A stretch of DNA of 41,832 nt from a virus. Positions 31,666-39,930 of this stretch are shown here, one piece after another. The DNA lies in IMG/VR virus record IMGVR_UViG_3300032284_001110, positions 1-41,832 of that record. The stretch is one strand, 5' to 3'. The notes under the pieces were generated by a model. That model ran no database searches and was not told the DNA's origin. It was given only the letters and a program-made list of their open reading frames with translations. Position 1 is the first letter of the stretch, and each line of letters starts with the position of its first letter. The translations under genes were made by a program, and so were the position numbers.

Positions 31666-32024
31666 TTAGCCTCAAAGCCGATTGGCTTGATGGCTTCCTG
31701 CGCCTTGGCGAGAGCCTGCTGCTGCTCCCATGCGAGCGTGTCGGCCTCGACCTTGCGGACGATTTCATTCAGCATGTCAGCGAGGCATTCACCGAGCTTG
31801 CGCGGGCGCTGGAAGGACTCAGTGACCGTGATAACCTTGGTCTGCGCCGGGTCAGCCTCGGTCGGGTCTGGCACGGTTTGCTGGACCTCGCGCGTGTCGG
31901 TGTAAGCTGCTGCGGTCGCGAGCATACGCGCAAAGTGGCGCTGTATGTTTTCTTCACTGGTGGAGAACTCTTTGAACTGTTCGCCGGTTGCGTCGGTGGA
32001 GATAGTGAAGCGAATAAAGGCCAT
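31662..32024 (-). CDS. Hypothetical structural-region protein
   Basis: 120 residues: N-terminal beta part (MAFIRFTISTDATGEQFKEF) followed by long helices (LADMLNEIVRKVEADTLAWE). No recognised family. Lies between the main fibre and the adaptor genes, so may be a tail accessory or chaperone (inferred). Confidence 0.68.
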   Translation of the reverse strand: MAFIRFTISTDATGEQFKEFSTSEENIQRHFARMLATAAAYTDTREVQQTVPDPTEADPAQTKVITVTESFQRPRKLGECLADMLNEIVRKVEADTLAWEQQQALAKAQEAIKPIGFEAK

Positions 32025-32029
32025 GATGA

Positions 32030-33439
32030 TTATCCCGCTTTCCAGTTTGTACCGTCAGAAAAGACGGGGTACGGGACTGCCCCGCCACCTACGATAGTTG
32101 AACCGCTGACTGGTCCAAGTGCATCGGTAACAAATGCCCGCGCGCCCTTGCCAGCCGTGGCGGCGGACGGGAGATTGGCGACGGTTACTGGGTCGAAGTT
32201 AATAACGCCGCCCGTCGTCCCATTCGTCGAAACTTTCAGAATACCCGCAGAAGCGCGAGAGAGTATAGTATCACTAGCTGCGAACACATTTCCAGCATTC
32301 CAACCAATCTGCGCAGAGAACCGCGTTGCTCCTGTTGCATTATCAACAAGAAGCCCGTTCCCCGCAAGAATGGTGGTCCCCGTGAATGTCCAAGCATTAG
32401 TTGTCGTAAATCCCCAATCTACAATATTAGACGCAACGCCATTGACCTTTTTCTGTATCTGGAACGCCCCGCTCGCACTCACGCCACCCGCCAGCACAAT
32501 CGTCGAAGTCGGGCCGGTGGTCGCTGCGCCAGTGGAGGATTGGAACTGTAGGGTCTGCGCGACTGCGGAGGATGCGTCGGCAGGTCCGAATTGGAATGAA
32601 GCTGCCGATGACCCACGACCAAAATATGTGTCAAGTGTGCCATTATTTGAGTTTATAGATGCCCATGCAATCGAACTTGCACTGGCTAAGACAAGCGAAC
32701 CGAGATTAGCTTGTTGCAATTTCCAATAGCCACCAACCACATCAACGACTGTGCCAGTTAAGAGCGTCGTCCCCGTCACCGCCAGCGCATTGCTGCCAAT
32801 CGTCGCCCCGCCAAGGGCGAGGGTCGCGGCTTGCAGGCCGCCAGCAATCGAGCCCTGCGCGCCAGTGCCGACGCCGATAATGCCTGCGGAGATGCGGGAG
32901 AAGGCGGTGTCAGCCAACGATCCGATACTAACCGATCCTGTACTTGCCCATCCAAAAACACCAGCATTCCAAGTTACCGTTTGAAACGAAGTCGTTACGG
33001 CTAACGAACTATAAAATGTGGACGCTCCGTTCGTTGTAAATTGCGATCCAACGTATGTTGTACCGTCCGAGTAAACTTTGAATTTCGTCGTGCCTCCAAG
33101 CTGAAAATCTAAAAAATTCGACGCTACGTTGCTCGCCGTATTCGTGACGTTCAGCTTCCAAGCCGTAAACGTGGTGCCTGCGTTGTTCCATGTCTGCGTG
33201 GCGCTCAATACCGGAAAGCTGGAGGTCTGCGTCGCGCCGGTCAGGGTTAGAGCGGAGGAGCCGACTGCTTCGGTGATGACAACAGGCGCACCCAGCGTAG
33301 GAGACGCACTCATAAATGTCTTCAGCTGCGCGGCGGTCACCTTCACAGGCCCGACCCCGACCGTCTGCACGTCGGGGAACAAGTCGCCGGCCGCTACTGC
33401 AGCGCCGCCAGCAAGCCCTGAAATTGATGTATTGGCCAT
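32030..33439 (-). CDS. Tail fibre protein
   Basis: 469 residues. The N-terminal 45 residues (DLFPDVQTVGVGPVKVTAAQLKTFM) form an attachment-type module; the body is Thr/Ser/Gly-rich beta repeats (TGTTLLTGT, RISAGIIGVGTG); the C-terminus (GARAFVTDALGPVSGSTIVGGGAVPYPVFSDGTNWKAG) is a well-known phage fibre end. Likely receptor-binding. Together with the Gly-rich fibre and the tailspike this gives three candidate adhesins. Confidence 0.82.
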   Translation of the reverse strand: MANTSISGLAGGAAVAAGDLFPDVQTVGVGPVKVTAAQLKTFMSASPTLGAPVVITEAVGSSALTLTGATQTSSFPVLSATQTWNNAGTTFTAWKLNVTNTASNVASNFLDFQLGGTTKFKVYSDGTTYVGSQFTTNGASTFYSSLAVTTSFQTVTWNAGVFGWASTGSVSIGSLADTAFSRISAGIIGVGTGAQGSIAGGLQAATLALGGATIGSNALAVTGTTLLTGTVVDVVGGYWKLQQANLGSLVLASASSIAWASINSNNGTLDTYFGRGSSAASFQFGPADASSAVAQTLQFQSSTGAATTGPTSTIVLAGGVSASGAFQIQKKVNGVASNIVDWGFTTTNAWTFTGTTILAGNGLLVDNATGATRFSAQIGWNAGNVFAASDTILSRASAGILKVSTNGTTGGVINFDPVTVANLPSAATAGKGARAFVTDALGPVSGSTIVGGGAVPYPVFSDGTNWKAG

Positions 33440-33442
33440 TGA

Positions 33443-33634
33443 TCAGCTTTCCAAAAGAAGGATTGAGGTATTATCCTCAAGCAGCAAAAAGCTCACATTG
33501 TCTTCCAGCAGGATGCCGTTTGTCACGGTCGCCGCAGAATTGTTATTCAACCCCGCCCCACCATCCAGACCAACATGCCAGTAAAGGCCGGTCCCATTGG
33601 TTAGGCCCGTCGTGGTGTCGGTCAATCCTGACAT
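33443..33634 (-). CDS. Small LEDN-repeat protein
   Basis: 63 residues ending in a short repeat (ILLEDNVSFLLLEDNTSILLLES), a pattern I recall from small phage proteins of the virion region. No function known. It lies 3 nt before the fibre start in transcription order. Confidence 0.65.
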   Translation of the reverse strand: MSGLTDTTTGLTNGTGLYWHVGLDGGAGLNNNSAATVTNGILLEDNVSFLLLEDNTSILLLES

Positions 33635-33660
33635 ACGCGCCTCTAGGAGTTAGGCCCGTA

Positions 33661-34620
33661 TCACGCCGGGCCATTGCTGGCTTGCAGGTAGGAAGCAGTC
33701 ACATTCCCGGTGCGGCTCTCACTATTCAAAAGAACTCGCGACAGAACCGGCACGTACGCATAATTGCCCTGCACACTGGTCGTCGCGCTGACCAGATTGG
33801 TGTCAGCGTGGTTGATCCACGTCACATTCGCCGGCGTTACAGGCAACGTCGGGCTGTTCGGATTATCAAGCGTCTGTTGGACCGTGTAATTGACTGTCCC
33901 AGACACCGTGCATTGGATCGACGTCGGAGCCGGAGCCCACATATCAAACTCAACCCACGGGGAAGACGCGACGCCATTCGTGCCGATCGACACGTTGCCT
34001 GCCAGGGCTGCCGAAACAGTCACACGGTAAACCGTCAGATAATCCAAAACGCTGTAGGTCGTCGTGTTGTTGACGCCCGTAATCGTCTCGCTGATCAGAT
34101 CGCCGGCCCAGTTGGTGCCGTAAAGCGTGATCGTGTTGGCCGTCTCGTCGGCAGTCGTGGTCAGCAGGACGCGGCGAGCGGTATCGAGCGTTGCCTTGGT
34201 GTAACTGCCGACCGTCACGTTCGCCGCGATCGATCCGGACGGCGTAATCGAGATGATCTTCCAGTACGTTTTTGCGCTCGATACGGACTGTGCGTTGGTC
34301 AGCGTCACTGTCTCGGTGACAGACGTCCCGTTGCCGTCAACGCCGACAATCGTCGCAGTCAGCGCATGGTCATCGCCCGAAGACGTGATGTAAATATACG
34401 AAGTTGACTGTAAATACGCCACGCCGCCAGACGCCTGCGTGCCGTTGATGGTGAACGCAGCCGCTACCGGAGCCTGGCTGGCGCAGACGCTCGTCGAAAT
34501 AACGTCAGACGCAGCCCCAATCAACGCCAAAGAACCGGCAGCGTAGGGGCGCTGCGCGGTTGCAATCTTGGTGGCTGTGGCCGTTGCGAGTGGGCCGACA
34601 GAAACAACTACCTTGCGCAT
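33661..34620 (-). CDS. Ig-like structural protein
   Basis: 319 residues, nearly all beta with repeated ALxxNVTVGSYTKATLD / NVSIGTNGVASS-type strands. No enzymatic motif. Resembles in style the 35030 product, suggesting related decoration or tail components. Position after the capsid genes supports a virion role. Confidence 0.7.
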   Translation of the reverse strand: MRKVVVSVGPLATATATKIATAQRPYAAGSLALIGAASDVISTSVCASQAPVAAAFTINGTQASGGVAYLQSTSYIYITSSGDDHALTATIVGVDGNGTSVTETVTLTNAQSVSSAKTYWKIISITPSGSIAANVTVGSYTKATLDTARRVLLTTTADETANTITLYGTNWAGDLISETITGVNNTTTYSVLDYLTVYRVTVSAALAGNVSIGTNGVASSPWVEFDMWAPAPTSIQCTVSGTVNYTVQQTLDNPNSPTLPVTPANVTWINHADTNLVSATTSVQGNYAYVPVLSRVLLNSESRTGNVTASYLQASNGPA

Positions 34621-34663
34621 ATCTGCTCCTTCAACACATCATAGAAGGCAGCACGCGCCAGCG

Positions 34664-35017
34664 TTAGCCCATGTCTTTCTCGGTCGAGTGGCCCTTAGGA
34701 CGTTCGCCCTTGGCGGCAGCACTGAACAGGTTGCTCTCACAGGAGCCGCCAGACTTTCGCGGCTTGCGGCCGGCGTGGTGCTTGGCCTCGCCGTGAACCA
34801 TGCCGACATGATGCGCATGCTTCATGTTCTCCATCTTCTCGTGATGAACATGGCGGCCAGCCTTGCGAGCAATCCGGCCACCGGCCTTGCGCTCCTTGGC
34901 TTCCTTTTCGACGTTGCTGCCCTTGCCGGCATAAACCTCGGACGGGGACGGATCCTTGTCGACCACGCCACCTTCCTCACGATGCTTGCGGTGGTGGTGA
35001 GCTTTGTGACCCTTCAT
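34664..35017 (-). CDS. His/Lys-rich small virion-region protein
   Basis: 117 residues, very basic, with many histidines (GHKAHHHRKH, GRHVHHEKMENMKHAHHVGM) and several K/R-x-GG motifs (KAGGRIARKAG, RKPRKSGG). Similar K-R-GG proteins occur near capsid genes of podoviruses; the protein cut by the right window edge has the same style. DNA or metal binding is plausible, not shown. GGAGC lies 7 nt upstream. Confidence 0.7.
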   Translation of the reverse strand: MKGHKAHHHRKHREEGGVVDKDPSPSEVYAGKGSNVEKEAKERKAGGRIARKAGRHVHHEKMENMKHAHHVGMVHGEAKHHAGRKPRKSGGSCESNLFSAAAKGERPKGHSTEKDMG

Positions 35018-35029
35018 GGCATGCTCCTA

Positions 35030-36175
35030 TTAAGCCTGAGTGACACCGAACAGGCCAGCGACGCTGCCAATGTTCGAGAGTTCCGGCGACTGGTAGAAGA
35101 ACAGTCGCTTGGTATTGTCTGCGCCGGACTGCACCGCGTAAGTGCCGCGCACGTCGCCAGTCGTCGCCGTCGCCGGGCTGGTCGTAACCGCCGCCAGATA
35201 GCCAGTCGAGGCCGTGATCTTCGTCGCATTGTAGTCAACGCTGACATCGCCGAAGAAGTCAGACCGGATCGGGAAGCCGAACACGTCCAGCGTGTCAATC
35301 GAGTAATTGTGGGCGTCCGTGAAGGCCGGCGTCACCGACGCGATGTACTTGAACGCCTTCTTGCCCGCCACCTGCGAAGCGCCGGCCGGAGCCGCGATCG
35401 TCTCGGTCATCGGATAGCCGTAAATGTCATAGCCGGCGATCGTGATATTGCCGCCCGTCGAGGACGAGGATCCCGTCACAGCCACTGTGCGAGCGCACAA
35501 AGCCTGCGGGTTCCACGGCTGAACGTGGCCGGTGTAGCCAAACGGCAGTCGAAGGGCCGAATTGCCCGTCACCGGGCTCGAGGTCGCGCCCGTGATCGTG
35601 GTGCTGCCGACAGTCGTCGAGCCAACCACGTTATAGGTTCCAGCGCCGCCGGTCGGGCCAGTAATCTGGTTCAGCACATACGTGCCGGTCGTGACGCCAG
35701 TGCCGGCGATGACCATGCCCGGAGTTACCGTGCCGGTCAGGGCGCTGACAGTCAGCACGCCAGCCGCCACGACGCCCGTGAAACTCGCGTAGCCGTCCAG
35801 CATGATGAGGCCGCTCACCAGCGCGCCAGTGGCCGCATTGATGCAATACTGGCTGACCGCGACGCCCGTAGACGTCGAGGAGGACGACACCAGCGTCATG
35901 GCCGTGCCGCTGACGACGTTGGCCGCAGCCGCGATCGCCGCAACGCCCTTGCCGTAAGGCTGGTAGTTCAGCGTGTTGATGTTGGTGGTTCCGAGGAAGC
36001 CGGCCGCCGGCTGATTAGCGCTGGAGCCGGGGATGTAGGTAAACGGGCTGCGGGGGTCGAGGATGCCGTCGCCTGCATAAAAGAGCGACGGGCCAAGATT
36101 TTGGTTGTACTCGGAGCCAGCGTAGGGGCTCTGGCCGAAAGAGATGACCGGACCGGCGAAGGCGGTGATGGACAT
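35030..36175 (-). CDS. Ig-like structural protein
   Basis: 381 residues. Central part contains SALTGTVTPGMVIAGTGVTTGTYV-type repeats followed by GGAGTYNVVGSTTVGSTTIT, a beta-rich module frequent in phage virion proteins. The N-terminus (GPVISFGQSP...AGDGILDPRSPFTYIPG) and C-terminus are unrecognised. Its AAGGAGA ribosome-binding site and the first base of its ATG lie within the 3' end of the endonuclease VII-type gene. Confidence 0.72.
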   Translation of the reverse strand: MSITAFAGPVISFGQSPYAGSEYNQNLGPSLFYAGDGILDPRSPFTYIPGSSANQPAAGFLGTTNINTLNYQPYGKGVAAIAAAANVVSGTAMTLVSSSSTSTGVAVSQYCINAATGALVSGLIMLDGYASFTGVVAAGVLTVSALTGTVTPGMVIAGTGVTTGTYVLNQITGPTGGAGTYNVVGSTTVGSTTITGATSSPVTGNSALRLPFGYTGHVQPWNPQALCARTVAVTGSSSSTGGNITIAGYDIYGYPMTETIAAPAGASQVAGKKAFKYIASVTPAFTDAHNYSIDTLDVFGFPIRSDFFGDVSVDYNATKITASTGYLAAVTTSPATATTGDVRGTYAVQSGADNTKRLFFYQSPELSNIGSVAGLFGVTQA

Positions 36176-36870
36176 CAGAGGGTCTCCTTGTTAACGACAG
36201 CCAACAGAGGCCGCTCGGATGATTTGTCGGAATGCTTGTCGAGGTACTTGATGGCCGCGAGAAGGATGTTGCGGTCTTCCTTCATCTTGCCGATGGCTTG
36301 ATTGCAATCGACACATAAAAGACCGCGCACAGCGCCCGTAGTGTGATTGTGGTCTACCGCGAGCGCCTTGATTTTCCCGCCCCGCATCTGTGTCTCGGGC
36401 TGGTTACAAATGGCGCACTTGTTGTCCTGCTCGGCGGCTTTCTCAGCATACTCAGCGAGGGAGATACCGAAATTCCGCAGGAGATGGGTGTTGCGCCAAA
36501 GCTCGGGGTGCGCGCGACGATGATCTCTCATATAAATTGCGTTCGTCTCGCGATCACCGCCGATACCATTGAACAGCGTAAGATTGTCATAGCGGCAATC
36601 TGATTTGTCTTTGTTTTTGAACCTAATCCGATTGTCGGGCCAAGATCCATTGACATAAAACCACGCCATTCTTGCTGTCGTCACTTCTTCCCCATCGAGA
36701 GTCATATAACGATAGGAATTTCCTTTGCTGGACGCACCCGCAATAGATCCTGCATTCACGTTCTTGGCTGGCTTGATTTTCCACACAAACGTGCCGGTGC
36801 TTGGATCATAATCCAAAGCCTCCAGAACACGTTCATGCGAGAAATTCGGCACCTTGGTTTTGCCCTTCAT
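36175..36870 (-). CDS. Endonuclease VII with degenerate HNH_3-like N-terminus
   Basis: 231 residues. N-terminal half (10-100): LEALDYDPSTGTFVWKIKPAKN...AGSIAG...YRYMTLDG follows the HNH_3 homing-endonuclease pattern, but the HR of the motif is AR (67-68) and the IDH is IRF, so catalytic residues are missing. C-terminal half (140-210): C152-x2-C155, DHNH (173-176), C186-x2-C189 is the recombination endonuclease VII domain. Start chosen at 36870 (GGAG 6 nt upstream). Own promoter; AT-rich upstream. Behaves like a homing-type insertion between capsid genes. Confidence 0.85.
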   Translation of the reverse strand: MKGKTKVPNFSHERVLEALDYDPSTGTFVWKIKPAKNVNAGSIAGASSKGNSYRYMTLDGEEVTTARMAWFYVNGSWPDNRIRFKNKDKSDCRYDNLTLFNGIGGDRETNAIYMRDHRRAHPELWRNTHLLRNFGISLAEYAEKAAEQDNKCAICNQPETQMRGGKIKALAVDHNHTTGAVRGLLCVDCNQAIGKMKEDRNILLAAIKYLDKHSDKSSERPLLAVVNKETL

Positions 36871-36897
36871 ATCCGTCTCCATTGTTTCGGATTGAAC

Positions 36898-36926
36898 CTT
36901 ATAATGGAGAACGTATCGTTTGTAAA
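36898..36926 (-). promoter_or_regulatory. Promoter of the endonuclease VII-type gene
   Basis: On the minus strand TTTACA (36926-36921), 17 nt, TATAAG (36903-36898), 27 nt before the ATG. It lies in a short AT-rich gap behind the major capsid gene. Confidence 0.65.
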
Positions 36927-36958
36927 TAGATCGTTTTCTTCTCAAAAACCTAATAAAA

Positions 36959-37873
36959 TTAGGTAGTTGGGAAGGATCCATAGAGAGCGCGCCAGTTGTA
37001 GTACGCGAACGAAAATCTTGAGTATCCTTTGACCAAAAGATTATCTGTTACGAAGTCAACCTGCATGTCCGTCTCGAACTTGACACGCTCCATGTAGGAG
37101 AGCCCGTCGATGTTCGTGAGCAGGAACCATGCGTAGGCCGAGGTCAGGTAGTCGTTGACCATGTAGCCTTCCGGCAGACCGCCAGCGGTCATGAGGATGG
37201 CGTTGGTGTCGTTGTCGGCGGTGCCGGGGCGCAGTTCCGTCTTCAGGAGGCGGATTGCGACGGGCTCAAGCTGCGGCGGCACGATGAGCTTCCGGCCACG
37301 GGCGAAGACCTTGAGGCCGGCCTGATCGCGGAAGTTGGTGCGGATGGAGATCATGCCGTTGAGCAGGGTCGCCTCGTTCAGGTCGGCCTGAATGGCCGGC
37401 TGGTTGGCGACGGTGCCGCCGTCGATGGGATGGGAGGCGGAGCAGAGAGCCACGCCGTCGCCGCCGATCGCGCTGTTGTAGGTCTGCGCGGTGTTGAGGA
37501 CGTTCGCGCCGTAGAGTTCTTCGGTCTGGTTGAAGGACTCCATGAGGCCGAGGTTCGACGGGGCGAACTGGCTCTTGTAGAGGTTGTCGTCGATGGCTTT
37601 GCGGGTGATCGCGTAGCCGAGGCCGATTTCGATGTGTTCCTGGTTGTAGACGAACCGCTCGCCGGCCGAATTGTCGAAGGAGGTCTGGCCGCCTTCTGTC
37701 TTCAGCTGGGCGTAGCCGAGGAACCGCATTTCGGCGGTGCGCTCGAGGGCCATCTTCGACGTGTGCTTCGTGAAGATCTTGTCCCACTGGCGCGGAATCT
37801 GCTCGTACTTGCCTTCGATGCCGCGAAGGCCGGGCAGGAGCAGATCTTTGATGGATGAAAGATTGACGGCCAT
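36959..37873 (-). CDS. Major capsid protein, Mu gpT-like
   Basis: 304 residues. IFTKHTSKMALERTAEMRFLGYAQLKTEGGQ, YAITRKAIDDNLY, LCSASHPIDGGTVANQ and KVFARGRKLIVPPQLEPVAIRLLKTE match the Mu gpT-type / HK97-fold major head protein. It should be the most abundant virion protein. It lies directly after the decoration protein gene, with AGGAGCC upstream. Confidence 0.85.
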   Translation of the reverse strand: MAVNLSSIKDLLLPGLRGIEGKYEQIPRQWDKIFTKHTSKMALERTAEMRFLGYAQLKTEGGQTSFDNSAGERFVYNQEHIEIGLGYAITRKAIDDNLYKSQFAPSNLGLMESFNQTEELYGANVLNTAQTYNSAIGGDGVALCSASHPIDGGTVANQPAIQADLNEATLLNGMISIRTNFRDQAGLKVFARGRKLIVPPQLEPVAIRLLKTELRPGTADNDTNAILMTAGGLPEGYMVNDYLTSAYAWFLLTNIDGLSYMERVKFETDMQVDFVTDNLLVKGYSRFSFAYYNWRALYGSFPTT

Positions 37874-37885
37874 GATCTAGGCTCC

Positions 37886-38482
37886 TTACGCGATGCCGGT
37901 CGGGCCAGCACCGTTGGTGCGGGTCAGAGCGTTGTTGAAGCCGACGATGACGTAGTTATACGCCCCCGTGATGAGCGTCCCGTTGGTGCCGGGCGGGTCA
38001 GCCACGATGCCGCGGACGATGAAGGGGAGAGTGACCGTGGTGTTCGGCGACTCAACGTACATGCCGCTGATGCCGGTCGAGGAATTGCCGGTGCCGACGT
38101 TCAGCTGGATGTATTCGCCGATGTTGGCGAAGCCGATGTTGGTGCCGCCAGCCTGCACGAGGAACTGCGCGTTCGGGTCGTTGATGACATAAGCGGTGAC
38201 GTCATTGCCAGAAGCGACGTCGTTGCCGGGCCAGTAGTTGGACCAGACGGTGCGCTTCTGCGAGGTGGAGAGGTATTTGCAGCCGACGAAGATGCCAGCC
38301 ATGGCGACCGTGGAGGCGGTGGCCTGCGCGATGTAGCCGGTCGAGAGCGGAATGACCGCATCGCCGAAATAGATCGGGGTGGAATTGTTGTAGGCGATCT
38401 GCATCTCGACCTGTTCGTAGGTCGGAGCAGAGCCGGTGCCTCGATACTGACGGAATCCCCACGGAGCGGACGTATTAGCCAT
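37886..38482 (-). CDS. Capsid decoration / stabilisation protein
   Basis: 198 residues. MANTSAPWGFRQYRGTGSAPTYEQ opening and GDAVIPLSTGYIAQATA...GIFVGCKYLSTSQKRTVWSNYWPG are a pattern conserved in proteins placed just before phage major capsid genes. Likely capsid-binding. AGGGAGCC lies 7 nt before the ATG. A minus-strand promoter lies about 100 bp upstream. Confidence 0.78.
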   Translation of the reverse strand: MANTSAPWGFRQYRGTGSAPTYEQVEMQIAYNNSTPIYFGDAVIPLSTGYIAQATASTVAMAGIFVGCKYLSTSQKRTVWSNYWPGNDVASGNDVTAYVINDPNAQFLVQAGGTNIGFANIGEYIQLNVGTGNSSTGISGMYVESPNTTVTLPFIVRGIVADPPGTNGTLITGAYNYVIVGFNNALTRTNGAGPTGIA

Positions 38483-38580
38483 AGCAATGGCTCCCTGTAA
38501 CAGGAGGCCATCACCACGCGCCGGGGCGGATCAGAGCCGGGAAGAGTTAAAGCCAACTCCCGAGAGAGGCATATTCGCTT

Positions 38581-38608
38581 AAACTACACACATTAAATGT
38601 CTTGTCAA
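38581..38608 (-). promoter_or_regulatory. Minus-strand promoter for the capsid genes
   Basis: TTGACA (38608-38603), 16 nt, TAGTTT (38586-38581). It would restart late transcription downstream of the antisense homing gene, in front of decoration and capsid genes, with a roughly 90-nt leader. Confidence 0.55.
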
Positions 38609-38611
38609 CTC

Positions 38612-38639
38612 TTCCAAAACAAAGATTATATGATATACT
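38612..38639 (+). promoter_or_regulatory. Extended -10 promoter of the antisense homing gene
   Basis: TGATATACT (38631-38639) is an extended -10; a weak -35, TTCCAA, lies 16 nt upstream (38612-38617). The HNH start is 25 nt downstream. It lies back to back with the minus-strand promoter. Confidence 0.55.
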
Positions 38640-38664
38640 GGCTAAATCGAATGGGGAGGTGAAT

Positions 38665-39180
38665 ATGAAGCCCGCAAAATCATTTCATGTCTCATTGGAA
38701 GAGATAAATCGGCAGCTATCTTACAATCCAGACAGTGGTGAATTGCGTTGGAAAATAAACAAGAAGGGTCCGGTTAAGGCGGGAGATCAAGCGGGGTCAA
38801 TGATGGCAACGGGATACCGAGTGGTAGGGATAAATGGCAAAGAATATCTAGCGCATCGCATTGCATGGTTTATGCATTATGGAATTGATCCTGTCGAAAC
38901 ACAAATTGACCACGACGACATGGATAGGAGCAACAATGCAATTAAAAATCTTAGACTTGCAAATGATTCTCAAAATAGGGCTAACACGAAAGCTCGTTCG
39001 CACAATAAGATTGGCGTAAAGGGCGTAAGCCAAAAAAGAGGCAGTACAAAATTTATAGCCCGTATTACAATCAATTCTGTCGGGATACACCTTGGCGAAT
39101 TTTCAACCGTTGAAGAAGCGCACGCCGCATATTGCAAAGCCGCAGAGAAAAGACATGGAGAGTTCTTCAACGCGGGATAA
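38665..39180 (+). CDS. HNH homing endonuclease with AP2 domain, antisense to the late operon
   Basis: 171 residues. YNPDSGELRWKINKKG and AHRIAWFMHYG-x-IDH (HR 64-65, DH 82-83), then NAIKNLRLAN with the N-rich tail (N91, N95, N104) form a complete HNH_3 domain. Residues about 113-160 (GVKGVSQKRGSTKFIARITI...LGEFSTVEEAHAAY) are an AP2/ERF DNA-binding domain. Start at 38665, with GGGAGGTG 7 nt upstream. Strand opposite to all neighbours, AT-richer than they are, own promoter and hairpin: a typical free-standing homing gene. Confidence 0.9.
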   Translation: MKPAKSFHVSLEEINRQLSYNPDSGELRWKINKKGPVKAGDQAGSMMATGYRVVGINGKEYLAHRIAWFMHYGIDPVETQIDHDDMDRSNNAIKNLRLANDSQNRANTKARSHNKIGVKGVSQKRGSTKFIARITINSVGIHLGEFSTVEEAHAAYCKAAEKRHGEFFNAG

Positions 39181-39182
39181 GC

Positions 39183-39208
39183 GGCCCACCCCTCGAAAGG
39201 GATGGGCC
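39183..39208. terminator. Bidirectional hairpin between convergent genes
   Basis: GGCCCACCC (39183-39191) pairs with GGGATGGGCC (39199-39208) with one mismatch. It lies between the stop of the homing gene and the stop of the convergent 39216 gene. A weak T-run follows on the plus strand (CATTTAATT). Function as terminator is likely but the U-tract is poor. Confidence 0.5.
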
Positions 39209-39215
39209 ATCGCAT

Positions 39216-39920
39216 TTAATTCGGTATCTGCACAGGCTCGTAGCCGGTCTTGATCTTGACCAGCGGCGTGTCCTTGTTGTTGCGATCGAACTCGCCCGGC
39301 TTCGCCTGACCAAGCTGTTCCTGCTTGTTCTGGATCTGCTGGCGGGCGCGGCGTTTTTCGATATTCTTGGCCTCTTCAGTGAGGTCGGCAGGGCGTTCCA
39401 TCAGCACCATGCCCTTGCGCTCGATGATGGCATGCTTGTCGCCGACCGGCATCATTTCCGGGTGGCGTTCGGCCGGAACGCAATCCCAGCCCATGCGCTG
39501 AAGCTGAACCTGGTAGGCCGGATTGGGCTGCCCAAGCACGGTGTTCATCTTCCACTCGTAGGACCAGCCTTCTGGGATGATGCGCGGGTCGATGTAGAAC
39601 TCATCGAGGCCCTGATCCATGTCGCCGATGTTGGCGCGCACTTCCTGCGAACGGCGGCGGGCTCGCTCCTTTGATGCTTCGGCGGCGGAGAGGGACTTGC
39701 CATACGGTGTAAGCGTCTCGCCCCCTGAAAGCGTCGGCTGCAAATCAGGCGGCACGGTCGACGATCGCTTGGCCGGCGTCGCCATCAGGGCTTCCGGCGC
39801 GCCGTAGCCACGGACTTCGGCCTTGGTTTCAGCCTCGATGCGGGCCTTTTCGCGGTTTGCGGCCCGAGCGGCGCGGGCCTTGGCAAGATTGGCGGCGCGG
39901 CCGTTGATTTCTTCAGTCAT
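39216..39920 (-). CDS. Conserved phage head-region protein
   Basis: 234 residues. Ala/Arg/Lys-rich helical N-terminus (AANLAKARAARAANREKARIEAE), a middle with GGETLTPYGKSLSAAEASKER, then WSYEWKMNTVLGQPNPAYQVQLQRMGWDCVPAERHPEMMP, a pattern familiar from genes next to scaffold proteins of podoviruses. Function unknown; possibly assembly. Confidence 0.72.
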   Translation of the reverse strand: MTEEINGRAANLAKARAARAANREKARIEAETKAEVRGYGAPEALMATPAKRSSTVPPDLQPTLSGGETLTPYGKSLSAAEASKERARRRSQEVRANIGDMDQGLDEFYIDPRIIPEGWSYEWKMNTVLGQPNPAYQVQLQRMGWDCVPAERHPEMMPVGDKHAIIERKGMVLMERPADLTEEAKNIEKRRARQQIQNKQEQLGQAKPGEFDRNNKDTPLVKIKTGYEPVQIPN

Positions 39921-39930
39921 GGTGATCTCC

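Noticed and set aside
33316-34407. 363-codon plus-strand frame antisense to the fibre and Ig-like genes
   Set aside because: Arg-rich low-order translation, no ribosome-binding site, opposite frames are clearly coding.
34568-36301. 577-codon plus-strand frame antisense to structural genes
   Set aside because: Arg/Ala/Asp-rich translation without domains, mirror of GC-rich coding sequence on the minus strand with well-supported proteins.
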